Below, piece by piece: positions 6,525 to 8,761 of a stretch of DNA of 8,761 bases; within the stretch, counting starts at the first letter, position 1; every line of letters begins with the position of its first letter. The notes below the pieces were generated by a model, which was not told where the DNA came from, searched no databases, and saw nothing but the letters and a program-made list of their open reading frames with translations. Source of the stretch: Candidatus Aegiribacteria sp. (GTDB taxonomy: Bacteria; Fermentibacterota; Fermentibacteria; Fermentibacterales; JCC-6); assembly GCA_030642525.1 (NCBI GenBank), contig DAOWNO010000066.1, forward strand, positions 1 to 8,761. Direction: 5' to 3'. The translations under genes were made by a program, and so were the position numbers.

Positions 6525-6554
6525 CTGGCAAATTAATGCTGACAGCATTATACT
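6525..6554 (+). promoter_or_regulatory. Candidate corA promoter with an embedded palindrome
   Basis: CTGGCA (6525-6530) and TATACT (6549-6554) form a weak -35/-10 pair with an 18-nt spacer. A perfect inverted repeat TAATGCT, GAC, AGCATTA (6534-6550) fills the spacer and runs into the -10 box, where a bound regulator would block RNA polymerase. The start would be near 6561, leaving a leader of about 42 nt. The -35 match is poor (four of six), so this is a tentative call; the palindrome itself is exact. Confidence 0.35.
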
Positions 6555-6602
6555 GAAAGCTGATTAATACTGTTGTTTCAGTTCTATTGAAGGGAGTTTC
6601 TT

Positions 6603-7247
6603 ATGGCTGAAAGGATAAAATACTCCGGCAGGGAGCATGAAAAGGCCGGTCAGTCCCCGGGAACTCCTCTTTTCATCGGCAGGAGGAAAATGAAAGAGGT
6701 TAAAGTATCATATATACGCTACAACGCAAACCTGCACGAAGAAAAGGAGAACTCAACTCCGAAGGAGTGCGCCGATCTCTGCAAGTCTTCCGATGTTGTC
6801 TGGATTAATATCGATAGTATTCATGATACAGGAACTATCGAGAAGATCGGGGAACTTTTCAGCATTCATTCATTGACAGTCGAGGATATTGCTAATACCA
6901 TGCAGAGGCCGAAGTTCGAGGATTTTGACAGTTATCTGTTCATCGTGCTGAAGATGCTGAGCTATTCCGATATCAGTACGGGCATGGAAACTGAACAGGT
7001 CTGTATGATTCTTGGAGAAAATTACGTTATTACTTTCCAGGAGAAGCCAGGCGATGTTTTCGAAACTATAAGGGAGCAGATAAGGGGATGCAGGGGAAGG
7101 ATCCGCAGGGCAGGGGCTGATTATCTCGCATATGCTCTTATTGATGCTGTGGTGGACAGCTGCTTCCTGATACTCGAGACCATCGGAGATCAGATCGAGG
7201 AAGTCGAGGATCAGGTCATTCTGGATCCGAATCCTGATATTGTATAA
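6603..7247 (+). CDS. corA: CorA-type Mg2+/Co2+ channel, N-terminal cytosolic fragment (interrupted gene)
   Basis: This 214-residue product is the cytosolic half of a CorA-family divalent-cation channel. Family-like stretches are LTVEDIANTMQRPKFEDFDS (91-110), YLFIVLKML (111-119), EQVCMILGENYVITFQEKPG (131-150) and the long-helix segment AYALIDAVVDSCFLILETIG (176-195). Ribosome site AGGGAG (6591-6596) precedes ATG by 6 nt. It ends at TAA (7245-7247), but the same frame continues straight on as CorA: DPNPDIV, stop, KILRFKRAMLFMRRTVWPLRE. Read through one codon, 6603-7676 would encode 358 residues, close to the family norm, ending in the two membrane helices and GMN motif. On its own this fragment has no membrane segment and cannot form a channel. 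The gene is therefore a recent pseudogene, a sequencing error, or a readthrough case. Confidence 0.85.
   Translation: MAERIKYSGREHEKAGQSPGTPLFIGRRKMKEVKVSYIRYNANLHEEKENSTPKECADLCKSSDVVWINIDSIHDTGTIEKIGELFSIHSLTVEDIANTMQRPKFEDFDSYLFIVLKMLSYSDISTGMETEQVCMILGENYVITFQEKPGDVFETIREQIRGCRGRIRRAGADYLAYALIDAVVDSCFLILETIGDQIEEVEDQVILDPNPDIV
7245..7247 (+). other. In-frame TAA interrupting corA
   Basis: A single TAA replaces one codon of an otherwise continuous corA frame, in the conserved stretch leading to the KRAMLFMRR segment. One base change from CAA, GAA or AAA would produce it. There is no length change and no other frame damage on either side. The following codon is AAG, giving the context TAA-A. 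Confidence 0.85.
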
Positions 7248-7271
7248 AAGATTCTCAGATTCAAAAGAGCC

Positions 7272-7676
7272 ATGCTCTTCATGCGGCGAACCGTCTGGCC
7301 ATTGAGGGAAGAAATCGCACTTCTGGAGAAGAGCGGATCGGACCTTATCAGGAAACCGACTGTGGTTTTCCTCAGAAACCTGTACGATCATACCATACAG
7401 GTTATTGATACCTTAGAAACTTACAGGGACATCATATCCGGGATGCACGATATGTACCTTTCAAGCGTAAGTAACAGAATGAATCAGGTAATGAAAGTCC
7501 TTACCATCATAGCTACGATTTTCATTCCCCTGACTTTCATCTCAGGCGTATATGGCATGAATTTCAGATATATGCCGGAGATCGGCTGGAAATACGGCTA
7601 TTTCGCGATACTTGGATTTATGCTGCTGATAGCCGTAGTAATGCTTTTATTTTTCAGAAAGAAGAAATGGATATAG
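7272..7676 (+). CDS. corA: CorA-type Mg2+/Co2+ channel, C-terminal membrane fragment (interrupted gene)
   Basis: This is the rest of the CorA frame after the in-frame TAA at 7245-7247. The first ATG after that stop is 7272, giving 134 residues, but the homologous sequence begins at 7248 (KILRFKRA). Content: end of the long stalk helix, with VWPLREEIALLEK (8-20) and SSVSNRMNQVMKVLTIIATI (64-83); transmembrane helix 1 (about 75-94); the selectivity motif YGMNF (94-98); a short loop; transmembrane helix 2 (about 109-127); and the positive tail RKKKWI. These are the defining features of the CorA pore. Only a weak purine stretch (AAAAGAG) precedes the ATG, so efficient re-initiation is doubtful. 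The fragment keeps the pore but lacks the metal-sensing cytosolic domain. Confidence 0.8.
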   Translation: MLFMRRTVWPLREEIALLEKSGSDLIRKPTVVFLRNLYDHTIQVIDTLETYRDIISGMHDMYLSSVSNRMNQVMKVLTIIATIFIPLTFISGVYGMNFRYMPEIGWKYGYFAILGFMLLIAVVMLLFFRKKKWI

Positions 7677-7740
7677 CAATCATAAACGGTTTATTTCGTA
7701 AGTGCCGCAAGTGGCGTCCGACCCCATTATGTTTAAGTCT

Positions 7741-7745
7741 GGAGG
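7741..7745 (+). promoter_or_regulatory. Ribosome binding site deciding the start of the beta-barrel gene
   Basis: GGAGG lies 5 nt before the ATG at 7751. The same frame is open back to an ATG at 7667 that overlaps the end of corA, but only the 7751 start has this site and only it places a signal peptide at the N-terminus. Confidence 0.75.
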
Positions 7746-7750
7746 ATTTT

Positions 7751-8434
7751 ATGCTGCGATCAGGTTTATGCTTAATTCCTGTGCTTGTTCTGATTTTACT
7801 GCAATCGGGTATTTCCGCTGCAGACAGTGATAAAAGAGGTGCAATCGGGGTGCGAATCAGTACGATGGGTTTCGGGGGTGAAATAGCTCTTCCGCTTTCC
7901 AGTGAAATTTCCGCAAGACTCGGGGTGGATATTTTCAATTACAAGAGCAGCACCGAAATTGATGGGATAAATTATGATATTGATGCTGCACTGGCCTGGC
8001 TCCCGCTGCTGTTTGACTATAATCCCGGCCGTGGGGCTTTCAGGCTCACTGCCGGTTTAATAGTGAGCATGAACAATGTGAAACTGGAATCCAGTTCAGA
8101 TGAAGCAATTGAGATAGGTGGTCATACATACACTCCCGAGGAGTTTGGAATGCTTGTTGCAGATATCGATTGCAGGGCTGTTGCACCATACCTTGGAATT
8201 GGCATACTGAAGCACATACCCTCCGATGGTAAAGTTTCAATAGCATTCGACATCGGAGCGATGTTCCAGAATTACAAACTCACGCTCACACATGAGGGAG
8301 GAAACATTCCTCCTTTGATCGAGGAGCAGTTCATGGCTGATCTGTATGCCGAATCGGAAACAGTCGTGAATGATATGAACAGAAAATTTGGGGTTTATCC
8401 GGTTCTCAAGATAGGAATCAGCTTCGGGATATAG
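7751..8434 (+). CDS. Exported protein, probable outer-membrane beta-barrel
   Basis: This 227-residue protein begins with a signal peptide: R3, a hydrophobic core CLIPVLVLILL (7-17), then SGISAADS with likely cleavage after Ala23 or Ala24. The mature part alternates short hydrophobic and polar strands broken by turns: GAIGVRISTMGFGGEIALPL (30-49), ISARLGVDIFNY (53-64), WLPLLFDYNPGRGAFRLTAGLIV (83-105), YLGIGIL (147-153), VSIAFDIGAMF (162-172) and the final strand VYPVLKIGISFGI. This pattern suggests an outer-membrane or porin-like barrel and hence a Gram-negative envelope. A more polar stretch (about 181-213, PPLIEEQFMADLYAESETVV) may be a loop or helical insert. The gene lies 74 nt after corA with no strong promoter or terminator between, so it could be co-transcribed. 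I do not recognise a specific family member, and no function beyond envelope location is supported. Confidence 0.8.
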   Translation: MLRSGLCLIPVLVLILLQSGISAADSDKRGAIGVRISTMGFGGEIALPLSSEISARLGVDIFNYKSSTEIDGINYDIDAALAWLPLLFDYNPGRGAFRLTAGLIVSMNNVKLESSSDEAIEIGGHTYTPEEFGMLVADIDCRAVAPYLGIGILKHIPSDGKVSIAFDIGAMFQNYKLTLTHEGGNIPPLIEEQFMADLYAESETVVNDMNRKFGVYPVLKIGISFGI

Positions 8435-8435
8435 C

Positions 8436-8471
8436 CCGCATACATACATTCATAACTGCAGAGATATGCGG
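8436..8471. terminator. Weak bidirectional hairpin between convergent genes
   Basis: CCGCATA (8436-8442) pairs with TATGCGG (8465-8471), a perfect 7-bp stem with a 22-nt loop that fills almost the entire 38-nt gap between the convergent genes. The location suits a shared terminator. The long loop and missing T-runs make the call weak. Confidence 0.3.
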
Positions 8472-8472
8472 A

Positions 8473-8761
8473 TTAAATCGCTGCCTGATCCAGAATGAAA
8501 GCGTAAATCCAGGTTATCCTATCTATCCACTGGAATCTTCCTGAGGCGCCTCCATGTCCTGATCCTATATCTGTGTACAGCAGAAGTGGGTTGTCATCAG
8601 TTTTCATATCTCTGAGCCTGGCGACCCACTTTGCGGGTTCCCAGTAACCAACCTGTGAATCGTGCAGCCCGGTATACACCAGCATTGCCGGGTAGTCGGT
8701 CTCTCTGACATTGTCGTACGGCGAATAGCCGAGCATATATTCATAGTAGACAGGATCGTTC
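8473..8761 (-). CDS. ptrB: Oligopeptidase B (S9 serine peptidase), C-terminal part
   Basis: This is the 3' end of a minus-strand gene whose start lies beyond the window. The reading frame stays open from the edge (NDPVYYEYMLGYSPYDNV) to TAA at 8473-8475, about 95 residues. It matches the C-terminal catalytic alpha/beta-hydrolase domain of oligopeptidase B, a prolyl-oligopeptidase-family enzyme that cuts short peptides after Arg or Lys. Visible hallmarks are SPYDNV, DYPAMLV, TGLHDSQV with the catalytic Asp, YWEPAKWVARLR, TDDNPLLL, and SGHGGASGRF with the catalytic His. The Asp-to-His distance is 35 residues, the same as D617 to H652 of E. coli oligopeptidase B as I recall it. The catalytic Ser and the propeller domain are off-window. 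It converges with the beta-barrel gene. Confidence 0.88.
   Translation of the reverse strand, partial: NDPVYYEYMLGYSPYDNVRETDYPAMLVYTGLHDSQVGYWEPAKWVARLRDMKTDDNPLLLYTDIGSGHGGASGRFQWIDRITWIYAFILDQAAI

Noticed and set aside
6526..6540. Sigma54-like promoter (TGGCA ... TGCT) upstream of corA
   Set aside because: The distance between the GG and GC elements is one base short of the required spacing and the -12 element is ATGC instead of TTGC.
7245..7247. Alternative genetic code with TAA read as an amino acid
   Set aside because: TAA ends three other genes at positions that fit family C-termini or overlap the next start, so it works as a stop in this genome.
6870..7391. Minus-strand open frame of 173 codons
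   Set aside because: It lies antisense to corA, resembles no known protein and has no ribosome site; the plus-strand CorA homology explains the region.
7667..7750. Longer start for the beta-barrel protein, overlapping corA
   Set aside because: It would bury the signal peptide behind 28 polar residues and has a weaker ribosome site than the ATG at 7751.

Overview
The window looks like chromosomal DNA of a strictly anaerobic, probably fermentative or syntrophic, Gram-negative bacterium. It carries an [FeFe]-hydrogenase operon, a signal-peptide-bearing protein that looks like an outer-membrane beta-barrel, and a SahR-type regulator fused to a methyltransferase, a gene order I associate with Deltaproteobacteria. 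No rRNA or other phylogenetic marker is present, so I do not name a phylum.

Layout: (1) Positions 1-33 hold the terminator of an off-window gene. (2) Positions 38-2401 hold a SAM-cycle operon. A promoter with an embedded dyad operator drives an ArsR-family regulator/methyltransferase fusion (SahR-like), which overlaps ahcY (S-adenosylhomocysteine hydrolase). (3) Positions 2520-6350 hold a tightly packed operon of four genes: a single-domain response regulator, a NuoE-like [2Fe-2S] subunit, a short NuoF-like FMN/NAD(P)H subunit and an [FeFe]-hydrogenase catalytic subunit. Junctions are 4-nt overlap, 14-nt gap and 1-nt overlap. (4) Positions 6352-6448 hold a hairpin-rich intergenic element with a 23-bp direct repeat. 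(5) Positions 6603-7676 hold a corA-type divalent-cation channel gene interrupted by one in-frame TAA. (6) Positions 7751-8434 hold a secreted, probably beta-barrel protein. (7) Positions 8473-8761 hold the 3' end of a convergent minus-strand oligopeptidase B gene that runs off the window.

How the genes work together: SahR probably senses S-adenosylhomocysteine and controls its own operon, so that AhcY removes this methyltransferase inhibitor on demand. The hydrogenase genes should encode a soluble trimer that passes electrons between NAD(P)H and protons through FMN and a chain of iron-sulfur clusters. The NuoF-like subunit lacks the extra iron-sulfur domains found in classical bifurcating HydB proteins, so this may be a minimal, non-bifurcating enzyme.

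Most notable points: the likely leaderless sahR transcript with an operator inside its promoter, the minimal hydrogenase with a TSCSP active-site motif and an operon-leading receiver-only regulator, the single-codon interruption of corA, and the composite hairpin repeat. I found no CRISPR array, phage, transposase or defence system.
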